Positions 1 to 13,389 of a stretch of 64,000 nucleotides of DNA are shown piece after piece (positions within the stretch are counted from its first letter, which is position 1; each line of letters starts with the position of its first letter). Origin of the DNA: Grifola frondosa (Eukaryota > Basidiomycota > Agaricomycetes > Polyporales > Grifolaceae); contig LUGG01000022.1 of assembly GCA_001683735.1 (NCBI GenBank), positions 310,001 to 374,000 of the forward strand, in the 5' to 3' direction. The notes below the pieces were generated by a model. It was not told the DNA's origin and searched no databases. It worked only from the letters and a program-made list of their open reading frames with translations. The position numbers and the translations under genes were made by a program.

Positions 1-3000
1 GTGAAGAAGAAGCGCAAAAAGGAGAAACAGGCTACGTCGGAGGTTTCTGCTGTACACGCGGCCTCAATCAGTCGGTCTGTAGTGGAAGGCCTGTCCCTAG
101 CTGGAAAGGGCAAGCATCCAAGCAAAAGCAAAGACAGTTCTCTCAACTCCGTCCAGCAAGATTTGTTGCCACCTGTGGAGACCGCTGGTGCTGAAGATGC
201 CGGCGATCTTCTGGCATCTAAAGAGAAAAAGGCAAAGAAGGCTAAACAAACTCAGGAGCTTGTTAAGACTGCGACTTCGATTCAGAATCCGGCAGCTGTG
301 ACGAAGGCATTGAGGGATTCTCCAGCAAAGAGCGAAGAGGCATCTGTGAAGAAGAGCAAACACAAAAAGTCTGAAAAAGCGGATGGTAATGTCGCATCCG
401 TCCAGTTGTTCAGGTGTCGCCCGGTAAGTTGGTTCTATCGTAGCATGTCTTAGAGTCGGAAGGCTAACAAAATTCAACTAGCTGTCGTGGAAAGTACAAC
501 CACGAAATCCACCGGAGAGATCAAAGGTATAGATCATCCTCTCGTCATCATATAGTTGGCTTATAGTTTGTTTGTAGACAAAAAGAAGAGCAAGAAGTCT
601 CTTCCCGCGGATGTGAATGACACCAAAACCTCTGCAGAGAAAATCACTCCAGCGAATCAATCAGCCGCGACAGAACCTGCCAGTATACCGAAGGAGAAGA
701 AGAACAGGAAAAGTTCTCAGAGTAATTCCACGAAGAAAAAGAAGAGCGACGCAGGGGCAAGGGGCAGTACCTTCTGCTTTATTCTATCTCGTTCTCAACC
801 AAACACTGCTTGCCTAGATCATGCAACAGCAGCTGCTTCGGAAAAAAATGGAGAACCGATCATGCCATCCAAAGGTAATTGCTTTCGACCAACGATATCA
901 GCTAACTCACGCACCTTCATAGAGAAGAAGAGAGGCAAAATGTCAGGGTCTACCGAGAACAGTAGCAACGTTGAGACAGCAGAAGAGATAGTTGAGACTC
1001 CGTTGACACAGCCGAAAGATAATGGGAAAGACAAGAAATCCTCGTTGGCGAAGTCTAAGCCCAAGCTCAATGGTAAGAAGGCCGTTGACAAATCTACGAA
1101 TGACGAAACATCAGGGGATAAAGGTATGCAATTCTTACGCTACTCTCCGATGCTTTCCGACTCTTTTTGACTCTTTTTTTTTAGCACAGGAAGAATCGGC
1201 AGGGGCTCAGGAACCGTCACAAGCGGAAGCACTACGAAGTGTATTCAGAACCGTCCTGGCGAGGACCTCCCCATCATCATCTTTATCAGCGTCTTCTGGA
1301 TCCGCGCAACCGCGCGGTCAAGAAGCTGCAATAGTAGTCGAATCGAAGCCTATTGCTAAAAAAGCTAAGGCCGGTCGGTCAAAGCTGAGCATGTCGTGGA
1401 GTCCGCAAGATATGCCAAGCGCGGGACCTTCGACGGACAGCACTTCTGTGACGCCTTCACCACCCATTCCTGAACCTACCTCAATGGCACGGAAGAGTGA
1501 ACATACGGCTGCCGCCGTCAAGGAGAAAGCGAGTGTCAGAGGAAAGAAAGTACTTCAATCTGATGCTGTGGCCTGTCCGGTCTGTCAAACAAGTCCTTTC
1601 CATCTCCGGTTTCAGTGTCCCGTGGTTTTGGCTGGAGCTGATTCTATTCGGCATCGCATCAAAGAACTGAAGGGGCCCGAGCACGATGTAGAGTTGGTCC
1701 ATGAGCTGGAAGATCTGCTCAAGAAGGCAATGTGGAAGACTGAGCTGGAGGCTCAACGATCCAGTCCTCGCACCGACCCTGAAATAACCTCGACAGCACC
1801 CCCTAGGTTAAACGACGCACTTCCACTATCGACTCCACCGCTGCCTCCCGCCAGTGCTCCGGCCGATTTGCCGCCATCTTCTCTTACACGCGCTCTTCGC
1901 CGCCACTCAATTCCGCCCTTGATTCCTGCTGGCTCCGAGATTTCGGAGGTTGTTGTTGAGAGTAAAGATGAAGGAAGCAGTAACGACAGCTCGAGCAGCG
2001 ACGAGGAGAGTGACATAGAAGACAACGGGTTAGCCACTCTTGATCATGCGAAGGCCGAGCTCGCAGGGACCGATCTTGAAGCTCTCCTGCGCGGACCTGT
2101 CAAGCCTCGCACTAGCATCCTCTCCCAAATACCGTCCCAGAGTAGCAGCGAGGAGGAAGACGAGGAAGATGTGGAGTCGGATGAGGACGAGGACGACAAA
2201 GATGACACGGCGTTCCGCCGCATATCGAGGAAATTTACTCGCGCGGGTTCTTCCTCTGACGAGGAAATGGCGGCGGGTGCCGTTTCAGAAGAAGACGAAA
2301 TCGTGTCTCCGACATTCATGGACGTTGATTCCAACGAAGTGATTGATCACCAGGCAGGTTCATAGATCCGTGAGCCGTCTTGCACCTGGATGCTGACATC
2401 TAGTTAGGGTGAAAGCGGTCGTCAAACAAGCGTCCCGAAAGATGATGTTCGCATCGAGGATGTCATGTCTGTCGATGAAGTACATCTCACCAGTAGTCTT
2501 CAAGAAGCTGGCCCCGATTCTAAAGATACTCAAGGTGTCGTAGTACAGGACACAATTTTCCCGACTGCTTCTGAAGACGGGAATGCCGTGGCAGTATCCA
2601 AACATATCGAGGCGCCTGAGGCTACAAAAGACACACATGTCATTACAGAAGCAGATAGTGCATCTCAACCCGTTCCTACTGCTCCGGAGGACCCTTCTAC
2701 CATTACAGAAAATCCGGGCGATCTCACAATCCCAGATGCACAGGAGGCTGCTCCATCCATCATTGAAGCCTCCGATCCCGTCGTTCCGGTTCCGGTTCCC
2801 GTGGAAGAGATTCACCAAAGCGAATCTGACGACGACGATCACGACGAAGACGTGGCAGAGTCCATCGAGATTGCGGATGAGCTCCTGCCCACGACTCAGA
2901 GCGTTCAGGAGAACGATGATGCCGATTCTATCGAACTTAATCTCACAGAGTGTCAGTCGACTCGCGAAAGGAGCACTCCCCCTCCTCTCAGCACAAAGTC

Positions 3001-4462
3001 TCCTGGAACTGTCAAACGCATGAAGGATCGACACGGGAGACTCTCACAGGCCATCGACAGACTGTCAAGCCTCCCATCGTCCTTATTGGATGCTAAACAG
3101 TCGACGCCTGTGAAGGGGCGTAAGGCCCAGCCGCCCGGTGAGACTCCTAATCCGTCACAGGCTGAGTCTGTCGAGGGTACTGTTGCCAAGCGCACGCGTA
3201 TGTCTATGCGGAGGTCTGCGTCGGTAGCGGCAATGCTACCGCCACCTCCCCCTCCGGTCGCGGCTGCTGTGCCGAAGCGTCGGACGCGTCTGACGGCTGA
3301 AGAAAGAGCGAAGCGAGATGCTGAGAGAGAGGCTGAGAAAGAACGGAAGGCAGCCGAGAGGAAAGCAAAGGCGGCGGAGAAGAAGGCACAGGCGGCAGAG
3401 AGAGCTGCCGCCAAGAAGGCGGAGAAAGAAGAGAAGGCGCGCGCACGCAAAGAGGCCACACAATCCAAGAAGGCAGGAGGCCAGGTGCCGTTGAAAGACG
3501 CGTCCTCAAGTGGTCTTCAAGTTGCGCCGCCTGAGACACCGCGGCCTTCTGCCCATCCTGGAAGTCAGCCAGCCGCTTGGGCAACATTGGCTCAAACGCC
3601 TTCTTATGTGGAGGCTGAGTCGCTCAACATCGATGAGTTGCGGTCCAGCAGTCCTTCGAGCAACCTACTCCGTCCAGAGCTCATTGGTGCCGAAGACACT
3701 GCTGAAGATGGAGGCAACGAGACGATCAACATCGATGAGTTGCGATCCAGCAGTCGCCCAGAGCTCCTTGCTGCCGAAGACGCTGCCAAAGATGGAGGTG
3801 ATGAGACGATCACTCAAGACAGGGATGACATTGCCGCGGATGCAGGCATGAAGCTGACGGAGTCATTACCACGTATCGACGACTACTCGAATCCACTTTT
3901 CCTTCCCAGTAGCCAGGTCGTCGAGACGCGGCACCTGGAGTTGGACAGCACCCCAAAGGCGAACGGCAAAGCTGAGTCTTCCTCGAGCGACTCTGATTCC
4001 GACGAAGAGGAGAGCGAGACTCTCGTGAAGCAGCCGCTGCGACCACGCACTTGGGTCATCAATGCACCCTTTCGGCGCCTTTCTGATATTGCGAGCCAGC
4101 AACTGTTCTCACCTATCGCACAGACTACGTTCCGTTCCACCCAAAACCTGGGCAGCGTGTCAGGTATCGCAGCGGAAGACGATGACGATGACGAGGATGA
4201 AGACGAGGACGAGTCGGATGGATCCAGCTCAGATTCCGATGTCGTAAAATCCCACATTCCCCGGGATAGGAGAGCGGGAGCGGGAGTGCAGAAAAAGAGA
4301 AGAAATCTGGACTTCTCGCATTTGCATGATCTATTTGCTCGGATTGTTGGTTGCATGCTAGTTACTTACCACACGCCTAGAAAGATTCTGGTTGACTCCA
4401 CAGAAAGCCATCGGATTTATTCAGTACGCACGTCCTTACCATCTCATATATATCAGACTTAA
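1..4462 (+). CDS. Uncharacterised disordered Lys/Ser/Glu-rich protein, left end probably cut by the window
   Basis: I do not recognise this gene. An open frame runs from base 1 with no clear ATG, so the 5' end probably lies outside. Several short exons up to about 1150 encode Lys-rich linkers (KKKSKK, EKKNRK). A longer frame at 1022-2365 carries a zinc-knuckle-like motif (C-x2-C-x5-H-x4-C, about 1573-1620), followed by a helical stretch and then Ser/Asp/Glu tracts. The 2465-4462 frame is acidic, then has a charged Ala/Glu/Lys coiled-coil segment (about 3280-3470), an imperfect internal repeat centred on NIDELRSSS (3618-3810), and more acidic Ser clusters. Composition suggests a nuclear or nucleolar scaffold, which is inference only. 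Exon borders and the exact stop are uncertain; the last 50 residues may be intron read-through. Confidence 0.5.
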
Positions 4463-5276
4463 TACCAGGCATGAACATACAAGACCAGATCGATAACGTG
4501 GAGGATGCGGTCCTCTTTAGTCTTGTCTATGCTGTCTCACGATGGGAATGGCGGTCTCTTACAGCATGGGCGTTATCCCCATCGGGGACGTTGAAAGCAA
4601 TGACCTCCACGAAGAACGGCGGGAGTTTGAAAAGCCGAATTATTCACCGATACTAAACTTCAGGCTACGAAACACTGAATACATGGTTCACGCGTCGGGC
4701 CGCGCCATCGACTACCCACAATGTACCATTGACCTGTTGCGCATTTGAAAAGGTAAGAGTAACCCGTTCAACATCCCTCCCGTCGCGGTTTGGCGCTCGC
4801 AACTTGAGTAAAAGCCTATGTTCGCCTTAATGCGAGGTTGCATATGAAACCCGCCTTGCAATTATGAGTCGCATCTACTGGTCGCCCGATGACTCTACCG
4901 CAATGCCGGGGGAGACCTGCATGAGGAATGCGGACGGGCGATTGATGGGAGGCTATTTCTATGGATAAGTTGGTGTCGGATGTCAACCAAGAGGTCTTGA
5001 AGGAGCTTATTCAGATCTGGAGAGACAAGTGTCGAGGAGGCAGGCGTGGTATCAGAAGGCACTCTGAGTCACCTTGAGTGTCTGCCAGCTGGTAATGCCT
5101 GTAAGTTCTAGTCTTAGACACTAATTCCATATGTTGCCTACTAATAGAAACGATCCATCACATTATGATGATAGTACAGCCTGCGTACCGACTTCTTCAA
5201 AGAGTTATGAATACAACGTATGGCTACAGTAAATAATGGTTCGGTACTAACGCCACCATCAAAAGCTTGACTATCT
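4463..5276. other. Intergenic stretch with no recognised gene
   Basis: About 800 bases lie between the end of the disordered protein gene and the stop of APC1. The only ORF of note is 68 codons on the plus strand (4542-4748), with no recognisable motif and no clear splice partners. The stretch includes the 3' flank of APC1. I see no RNA gene or repeat here. Confidence 0.4.
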
Positions 5277-8200
5277 TCAAGGAGCGTTCCATGCCGCAAT
5301 AATTTCGTCCAATGAGCGGATAGACCATCCCGATCCCATGGCGGTCGTCATCTGTGTGCCAGCTGCATGCAGTACCTCCTTGATGCCCTGGTCTAGCAGG
5401 CCGGCGTTTGTGGTACCTTGAGGAGGGGGTGAGCCTAAGCACTGCTCGTGTGCATGGTGGGCGAGGCCCTTCAGCACGATGAGTAGGGTGGCAACGGGTA
5501 CGCTGTTCCGCTGGAGATACCATGACAAATCTCGCGCTGCAGCCCATTCGAGGGAGCCGGTAGGGAAGGGTGGGACTCCATCGCCGCGAGCATAACGAGC
5601 TAAGAGGGCGAGGAATACTTTATCTGCGCGGACAGTATCGAGCTGCAGGTCCAAAGCGTGCAGCGCACCAGATAGCGTATTCTCCCGAATCAGGGGTGGA
5701 CGGTAATTATTCTCGGTGCGCCCACTGAATCGCCGATCGTAGATTTTGTTGTAGAAATCCGTTGCGAAACGAAGGTCCTGCAGTCTCAAATTGAAATACC
5801 TCGACCGAGGGCGACATGGTACGGAAACGGAAGAGTGTGAGGTGCGACTGGACGGTCTGTGATTTGTCCTGAAGGATGCTATCCAGTAGGGTGGCATGAC
5901 AGTAGAGATGAAATAGCTTCTCTTCCAATGTCTCGCTGTCGTCCCGACAAAAACGATCAGCGAAGGCGAGGAACAAAGGATCGTTCGAGAATGATGAGAT
6001 GAATTGATACAGGTCGCTAGCAGGATGTGCTTTGGCGTCGCTCAGTTGGGGGAAGTCCAGAGTAGCAGCATCACCTGTAGATGAACCCGACCTAACGAAG
6101 AGGCTACGACTGCCTTTTGGATCCTCCGTATAGCTCAGGAAAGCTGTACGGCGCTTCACATACAGCGTTTGACTGCGCAGTAATGATTCCTTGTGCCGGG
6201 GGAAGTTCGCAATGTCCAAGTAGAAGGGCCAGTAACGAGGGGTATCGACTCTGATGGAGAGCAATTTATCGAGATCCGGAATGAGCGTAGGAGAAATCAA
6301 CTGAGTGGTGCCAGCTTGATTTCCATCCTTAACCTTGATTTTGACGGGCAAATATACGACCTCCTTGGTGTCCACATCACGGGCAATAAGACATCTCGGT
6401 TCTACAGCCAATACCCACAAATAGCGTAGAGCTTGTAGGTAGCTTTTGTTTTCCGAAGATATTTGCGCCCAGCGAGGGAAGAACGCTGCGACCATGCACG
6501 CAATTGCAGCATCCGAAGTGCCCAAGGTGAATCGTCCGCCGCCGAGGAACAACAATCCCAAGGACATATGCGTCGACACGTAGGTTCCGTACTTGATCGG
6601 CTGATTGTACATTCCATATGCGTATCGCAACCTGCGAAGGCAATTGATCTCGCCTGTACCCGCCATGACCATGTTCAAACTGAGGGATATGAGGTTAAGG
6701 CCATCACGAATAGCTGACCGCTTGATTCTGTGGTCGAACGCAGGGCCTACATTCATGACTAGTGTGAGTTTTATTCTTTCACAAGACACGTGCGACTTAC
6801 TTGTTAGTATATGCTAGCTGGCTGAACATGTCGTAGTAGTGAATAATCAATAGGTATGCCTCTTCTCTAGCTGTCCCTGCATATTTCAAAGCGATGGCGA
6901 AGCAGCAACCGGCGATGATATTGTAATATGCTAGTTCGTAGGCGTCATCGGTCGGTTTGCCTTTGAAGCGGGCGTTCATTGCAGCCGAGATCGTAGGGGG
7001 GATTTGTGCAGTTACCCACTCGCTGTTTGGAGCCATTTTATCCCACAAAATGAGACCCCTCGCCAAGGCACGTAGGAGCAGGAAGCCAGGCTGTATATGA
7101 TTGAGCGCAAGAAGGGTGTCAGGAATAGCAAGGATGTCTGCGACATCCTGACGTTCGGTCTTGAGATACATCAACCCTAGCGTGATTGTAGCGGCTGGAG
7201 ATGTCAGATTGACGTCGAACGAAGGGCGCGTTGGCTTTGCATTCACCATGACGTGCCCCTCACCATGAATCAGAACACGCAAGCGCGATTGTATTGCCAG
7301 ATCTGCAGGAATAGCGGACCCCTTGCCAAGCATGATCATTCCACAAGCCAACGCGCCGGAAAGTGTGTATGCTTCCCGGTACTCGTTGGTAAGGTCAGGC
7401 TGGAATAGATCCTTGCGATTAATCTGGTTTAAGCAGACCTCCGCCATACGTCTGTTCTTCGTACCCATGTAGAGTAGCCCTATCCCCATCAACCCAGCGG
7501 CTTGGGTGACCAATGGCACATTAAGGTCGACGGAGGGAGTTGGCAGGAAGGCGGGGGTGTGGACCGCGATCAGTTTCGTTACATGGCGATTACTGCTGCC
7601 AACATTAGCAGCAGCCAGTCCAAGAAGCACGCCAATCGAAGTCATCTCATGCTTGGGGTCAGATATCCAAAGGTATGCCAAGTCAACATCTCTCTCAAGT
7701 GACCCGTCAGTCCCAGCGCATACAGGAAGCCAGCGTGCTCCGGCGTCAGCTCAGAAGGTTTATTGAACTTGATCCACGAACTCTCGACCGCTTGAGACTG
7801 TGAAGAGATTCGCAACCCTGCAGCGACACCATTATGGAATCCCCCAGCTCATACATTCCGGAGGTATCTTGCCTGCTTCGGGGTAATTAGGAGGTTCTGG
7901 GGTTGAAGCCGCACTGCATATTCGATCTTGGGTATGGCAAAGGACTCGCGTGTCACGGTCGGAACAGCGCCAAATGTGAACAGAGCTCTACCGAGAGCCA
8001 GAGAGAGCGTTCGCTCTGCCATTCGAATAACCTGCATTTGCTGTTCCTTTGCTTGTTCATGTTCACTAGCGACACAGCTACATTTAGCTCGAAGGTAATG
8101 AGCGGATGAACAGCTACGCACTTCAATTCCGGCCTATCTATGGATCTGATGGAAGGCGCCGCCGAAGAACATAACATACGTGAAAGCTCTTCCAACCGTC

Positions 8201-11200
8201 TATCTTGCCCAAACCGTATACGCGTAAAGTCCTCCAAATCAAGTTCGACGCCGGACACCGCGCCGACTTCGCCCAGGACCTCGCGATGCACGTCTTCAAT
8301 ATGTTCGCGTATTGTCTTGCGAGGGTATGACGGGAGCTAGACAATAAATTGAGTACAGACAATTTCAGAATGTGGAGCGACTCACGATGTATTCTTTCAC
8401 AGAGCGATATCCGTGATTGAAGAAAAGATCAGGACTCATACTCAATCCCTCCGCCAAGTCATTGCGTCCAATGAGCTGATACGCAACAACAGGCCAATCG
8501 CCAGAGGGTGAAAGCTGACATGTTCGTGTCGCCTCTCTGAGAGGGGCGGCAAGGCCTAGCGGAGTATGTCGCAGAGTCTGGAGATCCACTTGAAGCTTGA
8601 CCATGGCAGTTAGACCGTTCTCGCGCTTTCCGGCTTTCCGGTGTTTTGTTATCTGCCAGGGGCATGTATATACTAGTGAGCTGGTGAACATGTATGAGAG
8701 GCTCTGTGCGGCCATAGGCAAAGGATGCCGCAATTTTGAATTGGAGCGCAGAATTGTGACTCTCTATCAGGGTACGGCCCAATCAGGATTGTTGATACGG
8801 CCGTACAGTATAGCAGCCATATCGGGAGGCCATACGGGCATATGGTCGTCAATATTTGTCAACGCTGTATGAATCCAGTTCGAATTAGATTTATAGGAGA
8901 TAAAGTATTGAAGACGTACATGCGACCGACTGAGACGGCCATTCATCCAAAGCATCTGGACAGAGGCGTTTCCAGTAATCCGCCCACTCTGGCCGAATGA
9001 TTAAGGCAAATCTGCAAACAATTGGGACCAACTTGTAGAGGTCCTTGTACCCATCCAAAGAGAGCCGCTGATCTTCTGCAACTTGATGCAAAGCATATAG
9101 GATGGAAGAAAGATAACGGTGGGGCTTTTGAGGAGATTTTTTAACGGCAATCGGTGTAGTAGGAGCGGTTGGCAATCGTAGATGTAGCAATACAGGATCT
9201 TCACGGAAACGGGACGAGGAGTAAGTAGTTGCGAGTGCATCCCACGCATCAATGGGTTTCGAGCCGGATTTGTCGGATCCCTCCTCCTCTACGACCTCAA
9301 CGTCGAATAATTCGCACAAAGCCAAGGCAAACGAATCGAATGCCACTCCCTCAGCCGTTGGTAAGGACTCTAGTGACCACTTATGTAAGAACAGACTGTG
9401 GAGGGAGAAGAAGGAGTCCGCGGGCAGGATCATGGCGAGCATGAGGAGACATTGATTGGTGAGCGAATCTGGGGGAATGAGGTTAAGAGATAAGCGGACC
9501 CTAGAGCCGTCGGAGTACTTCAGGGTGACAGACGACTGGATGCTGTCTGAAAAGGAGATAATGTGTTTCGCTTTGTCCTCCGACGCATCGTTCGAGGCAG
9601 CTGTTTCCCGCACTGGGTCGGTGAGCTGCAAAGGCAATTGTAACGTTCCATGGGTGAGAATGGCGAGATGACCATCGGGTTTCAATATCAGCAAATCCCG
9701 GACGGTCTCGCGTGTCGCTCGGATGGAAATAATACAGGTGGCAGAAAGCCGTGTGTCCAACTTAACTGCCATGGTAAGATCTTCTTGTTTGGTGAGAGAA
9801 AAGACGAGTAACGTCTGCGTCGCTGGCAAGCATATGCCTATCAGCGAACGATTGAATTTTCCGTCCCATCGCTGATCGAAAGCCGCAACAGATATCTTCT
9901 CTAACACAGACACGCTGAAGACACGTCAGATGAGCCAGTTACATGCTCGGGAGGAACTTCCAGCTTACTCTGATTCAGAGATATCCTCACTGTGTAGTTT
10001 CTCCAGCCAAAACTGCGGTTTCATTCTACCTTGCTCCGACGGATCGATCACGAACTCAGGATCCGGCCGACCACCCCTTGGTCTGATCGTGAAATCACGT
10101 CCCAGGTCGGACCAGTCGGTCGACGCACCACCGCCCATCAAATCCGCCATCATTGTGGTCGCGGTCAAACGGGGAGGCATCCCGGGAAGAGCACCAAGAG
10201 GCGGCAATTCTGGCCCGTCCGCAGGGACAGGTGTGGCGGGGGTCTCCTCGGTGACTCCGTTGGTGTATCGTCGGTGAAACGACGTGTTACCAGACATCGA
10301 TGTCCGCTTCTTCTCAGCGTCCCGTCTTCGCTTCAGAGGAGCAGGAAGGTGATTGGACTTGACATACACGTAGCGCCATATGGACAGGCGTTTCTGTGCA
10401 ATGTCAAGTGTGATTATCACGTCGTCGTTGAGTTCCACTGCGCGCTGCGATACCCAGAGAATATGCTCTTCAGCAGGGATCAATGGCACAGGTTCGCGCG
10501 CACAGTCCTCTTTCAGCTGCAGGGGAGCCTGTATGAACCCGCCCTTGATCCCTTCCGTGACAGCCACAGTAGCCATTTCTGCGACCGGGTCTGTGAACGT
10601 GAAGATCGTGGGAAGTAACGTGTCGTCCGACACTTTTGCTTCCTCTAATTCTGTAGGCTCTACAACTCGTTGGATCATCACTCCGTGAGGATACAATGGC
10701 CACGCCTTCCGCACTAAGACCGGCAAGTAGAACGTGTACTCTCCGCCACCCAGGAGGAACATCTTGCCAATGCTGCGAAAGAATACAAATATTACACGGA
10801 CATACATGCTCGGTTCTTCCGCCGTTTAGTTTCCCGCTGAGCATGAGTGAACGGCCCAAACGTGGGACGCTGGGACGTGTCAACGATCGGTGTTGACTGA
10901 TCATGATAATCATCTGTGTAGTGAGCTGGATGTAGAGAAGACGAAGATGTGAGTGAGCTCGGCTGCTCGAACCATGCGATACAGGCCCATTGGACCGGTT
11001 GGCCTTCCTCCTCGAAGTTCCACCTTTTCCGCATGATGCCTCCCCAGCTAAATATTACGTTATAAGTATCCCATGAGAGCTCCTCGTCCCCGGAGGCTTC
11101 ATCTGGAGGGGGCACGTAAGATAGAGATCGTATTGAAGAATTAGAGCTGCCACGGGTTCCTCGGAGAGTACTACGAATGGACTTGAGAAGATCAGATTCA

Positions 11201-11304
11201 TTGTCGTCAAAGGCTTGCCTCGAGCTTGGCGATGCCTGAGAAAGATAGGAAGAGGCTGAAGATATGATCCGTCCAGTGGTCGAGACGGATATTGCTTGTG
11301 ACAT
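5277..11304 (-). CDS. APC1: Anaphase-promoting complex subunit 1 (APC1)
   Basis: APC1 is the largest scaffold subunit of the APC/C ubiquitin ligase that drives mitotic exit. The chosen start at 11304 (MSQAISVS) opens an N-terminal domain containing FSWGGIMRKRWNF. The frame at 9913-8891 carries the middle region. The segment around 8860-8370 has the family signatures FKIAASFAYGR, LRHTPLGLAAPLREATR and GYRSVKEYI. The proteasome/cyclosome repeats lie at 7681-6797 (HEMTSIGVLLGLAAA, AAGLMGIGLLYMG) and continue into GPAFDHRIKRSAIRDGL. Four frame breaks are needed to keep the conserved protein: about 8771 (one base short in a G run), about 8612 (two bases), about 7656 (one base in a G run) and about 5797 (two bases). 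An essential gene is unlikely to be broken four times, so I infer assembly errors. The exact N-terminus is the least certain part. Confidence 0.9.
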
Positions 11305-12039
11305 ATTGAGAGGTCTGAAGCAGTTGAAGAGTCAGTCTAATATAGTCGGGTCATTCGTTCGCCAGCAGAACGATAGCACAGCCAGAGAGTGTTGAGGGAG
11401 GGGTGAATCGGAGGAAAAGGTCTAGCAATAGAATCGTCGACTGTGTCTGCCAACAAGTCGCGTCGACGCGTCCCGTCACGAGGTCCATAATTCAGTACGT
11501 AAACATCGCCACAACGTTTCTCTCAGAAGCTGGCACGACATCTGTATGCTCGGGGTTCTGACTTATCCACACCTCCATCCTGAAACCAGTGTGGTTATCT
11601 TTACCCATCTCTTCACTGCGCCGTCTTCATCGATGTTCCATCTGTGTGCAGCAGTGGTATCGGTGCTTCTAAAGTTCTGGGTGTGCACTGTGCGGGCTCT
11701 GGTCTGCCAATAGCGGCGTCCCGGGGCTATCGCACCCAACCCGGAGATGGATTTTTCAAGCAGAAAGGACAACCTCGGGTATGTGCTCTCATCTACAGTC
11801 CGGAGCTTGGCGTTCCCATGAAGTTCTGCATCTCCGAGCTGGGCACGTCAGAGCTGGAAGCAGTATTGTCATCCCATGTATTAGCGGTTGTGAGCTGTCA
11901 GCGGGCCATGCATTGGCAAATTTCTAGGCCTCGCTTGCATCTCCAGCCAACCCATTATTCAGAAACGTGGAGTATAAAATGTTTCTTGTTGCATTGCAAG
12001 CTCCCCCCACATTGCCACTAATCTGAAACGAACGGCGAA
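11305..12039. promoter_or_regulatory. Divergent intergenic region between APC1 and the EthD gene
   Basis: These 735 bases separate two divergent start codons and should hold both promoters. A minus-strand frame open from about 11858 to 11563 reads as protein-like (it contains RWNIDEDGAVKRW), but it lacks an ATG in frame and has no clear splice link to APC1. It could be an unrecognised upstream exon of APC1, a small separate gene or chance. No TATA box or repeat could be assigned with confidence. Confidence 0.35.
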
Positions 12040-12484
12040 ATGTCTGCACCTACTCTTCGTAAAGATCGAGTTCGCCTTGTTGTTCTTATGCGACCTAAGC
12101 CTGGCATGTCGTTTGAAGACTTTGACCGTTATTGGTTGGACGTGCACGCAGGTGTTTTCTCATCTATTGCAATCGTCAAGAAAAATTTGCTCAAGTACGA
12201 GCAGGTATGTTCTCGGTTCATTGTTACTAGAATATGTTCACATGTCCCTCCAGTTCCACATTGACACCGCCTACAATGAGCAGATTGCTGCCCAGAACAC
12301 TGCACAAACAGCGTCGCCTTTTCGTGGCATCGCAATTTTCGAGGCCACGTCGCTTGAGAAGATCTTCGAGATTTTCGATGACGAGGAGTATCAGCGAGTC
12401 GTTGTTCCCGATGAGCACAAGTTCTTCGATCATCAGAACTCTCAGATGCTCGCAGGATCACTTGCTTCAATCATTGACATCTAA
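12040..12484 (+). CDS. EthD-domain protein (dimeric alpha-beta barrel)
   Basis: A short two-exon gene: exon 1 is 12040-12203, a GT-AG intron spans 12204-12253, and exon 2 runs from 12254 to the stop at 12484. The product is about 130 residues, the size of a single EthD domain. Family signatures are RLVVLMRPKPGMSFEDFDRYW followed by DVHAG near the start, and FRGIAIFEATSLEKIFEIF plus VVPDEHKFFD in the second half. EthD proteins fold as ferredoxin-like dimers; in fungi they are often found with secondary-metabolite or degradation genes, but no such cluster is seen here. The substrate cannot be read from the sequence. The gene is divergent from APC1. Confidence 0.8.
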
Positions 12485-13389
12485 ATATCGCCAACACCCC
12501 TGAACAATATGGGTTCGGCCAAAGTATGTGCATATGTCATCTCATTATTCACAGAGCTGAAACTTTACTTCCTTATTTGTTAGGATGGCGGATAGTTTTG
12601 TTATTCTTGTACTCTATAGTACGAATTTAGCAAACTTTTGAAGGCTACGGTACTTTATCAAGCACAGTATGGTGCTGCGCATAGAGGAATCCTTCACTCA
12701 CAGAACATCACTTGCACGCAAGGTTACTTGGTCCGACTTGGAATTATCCTATTGCATGTATAAGTTCAATAGCTCTGTGTGACGGGCCCTGAAGGTATGG
12801 CAGTGACTCATTACCATTAGCATCCAACATCGATACCCAGCCTCTCGCAGTGAAGATACAATAATATTTATCCTCTCTTCTGCATAGACCGCGTCCGCAT
12901 CGTATTCTTGGTATATACTGCGAGGAAAGATGTATTAGATAGAGTTCATATTGCCTGTTATTTTTGTTTAACAAGGGACTCCAATGTATGACTACAATCT
13001 CATGTTTAGATTTCTATCGATATCATGACTTTAGCACGCACAGTGTCATAAAGACTTGCACTTGGTTAACCGGTTAAAATTGAGTCCAAGTAAGTATCTG
13101 AGATTCGTGTACGTCGACGTGGATCTTCTCATGAGGATAGTATGATACCTAAACATGAACATGATACCGACCAGATTGCGGGTTTCAGGAGGCCTTGGTA
13201 CTCATCCCCGACGCTACTCAAATAGTTTCAGAGGGAATGTTAGAAGACAGATGGCCCATTAATGGACCTCTAAGAGTTATCTTAACGTCATGAGATATAT
13301 TACGTAATTCACACCCTTATGAGGTCGGTACTACTTCACTGCTCAACGTTCAACGTCAACGTTTGTGACCATAGGCAACACTTCTCACC
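12485..13389. other. Intergenic stretch, AT-rich, nothing recognised
   Basis: About 900 bases between the EthD gene stop and the CCT6 start. It should contain the EthD 3' end and the CCT6 promoter. Several direct GTTCAACGT-like words occur at about 13341-13360, just before the CCT6 start. Only short ORFs without motifs are present. Confidence 0.4.

Noticed and set aside
4542..4748. A 68-codon ORF between the first gene and APC1.
   Set aside because: No motif, no clear splice partners, and a competing ORF in another frame; not enough to call a gene.
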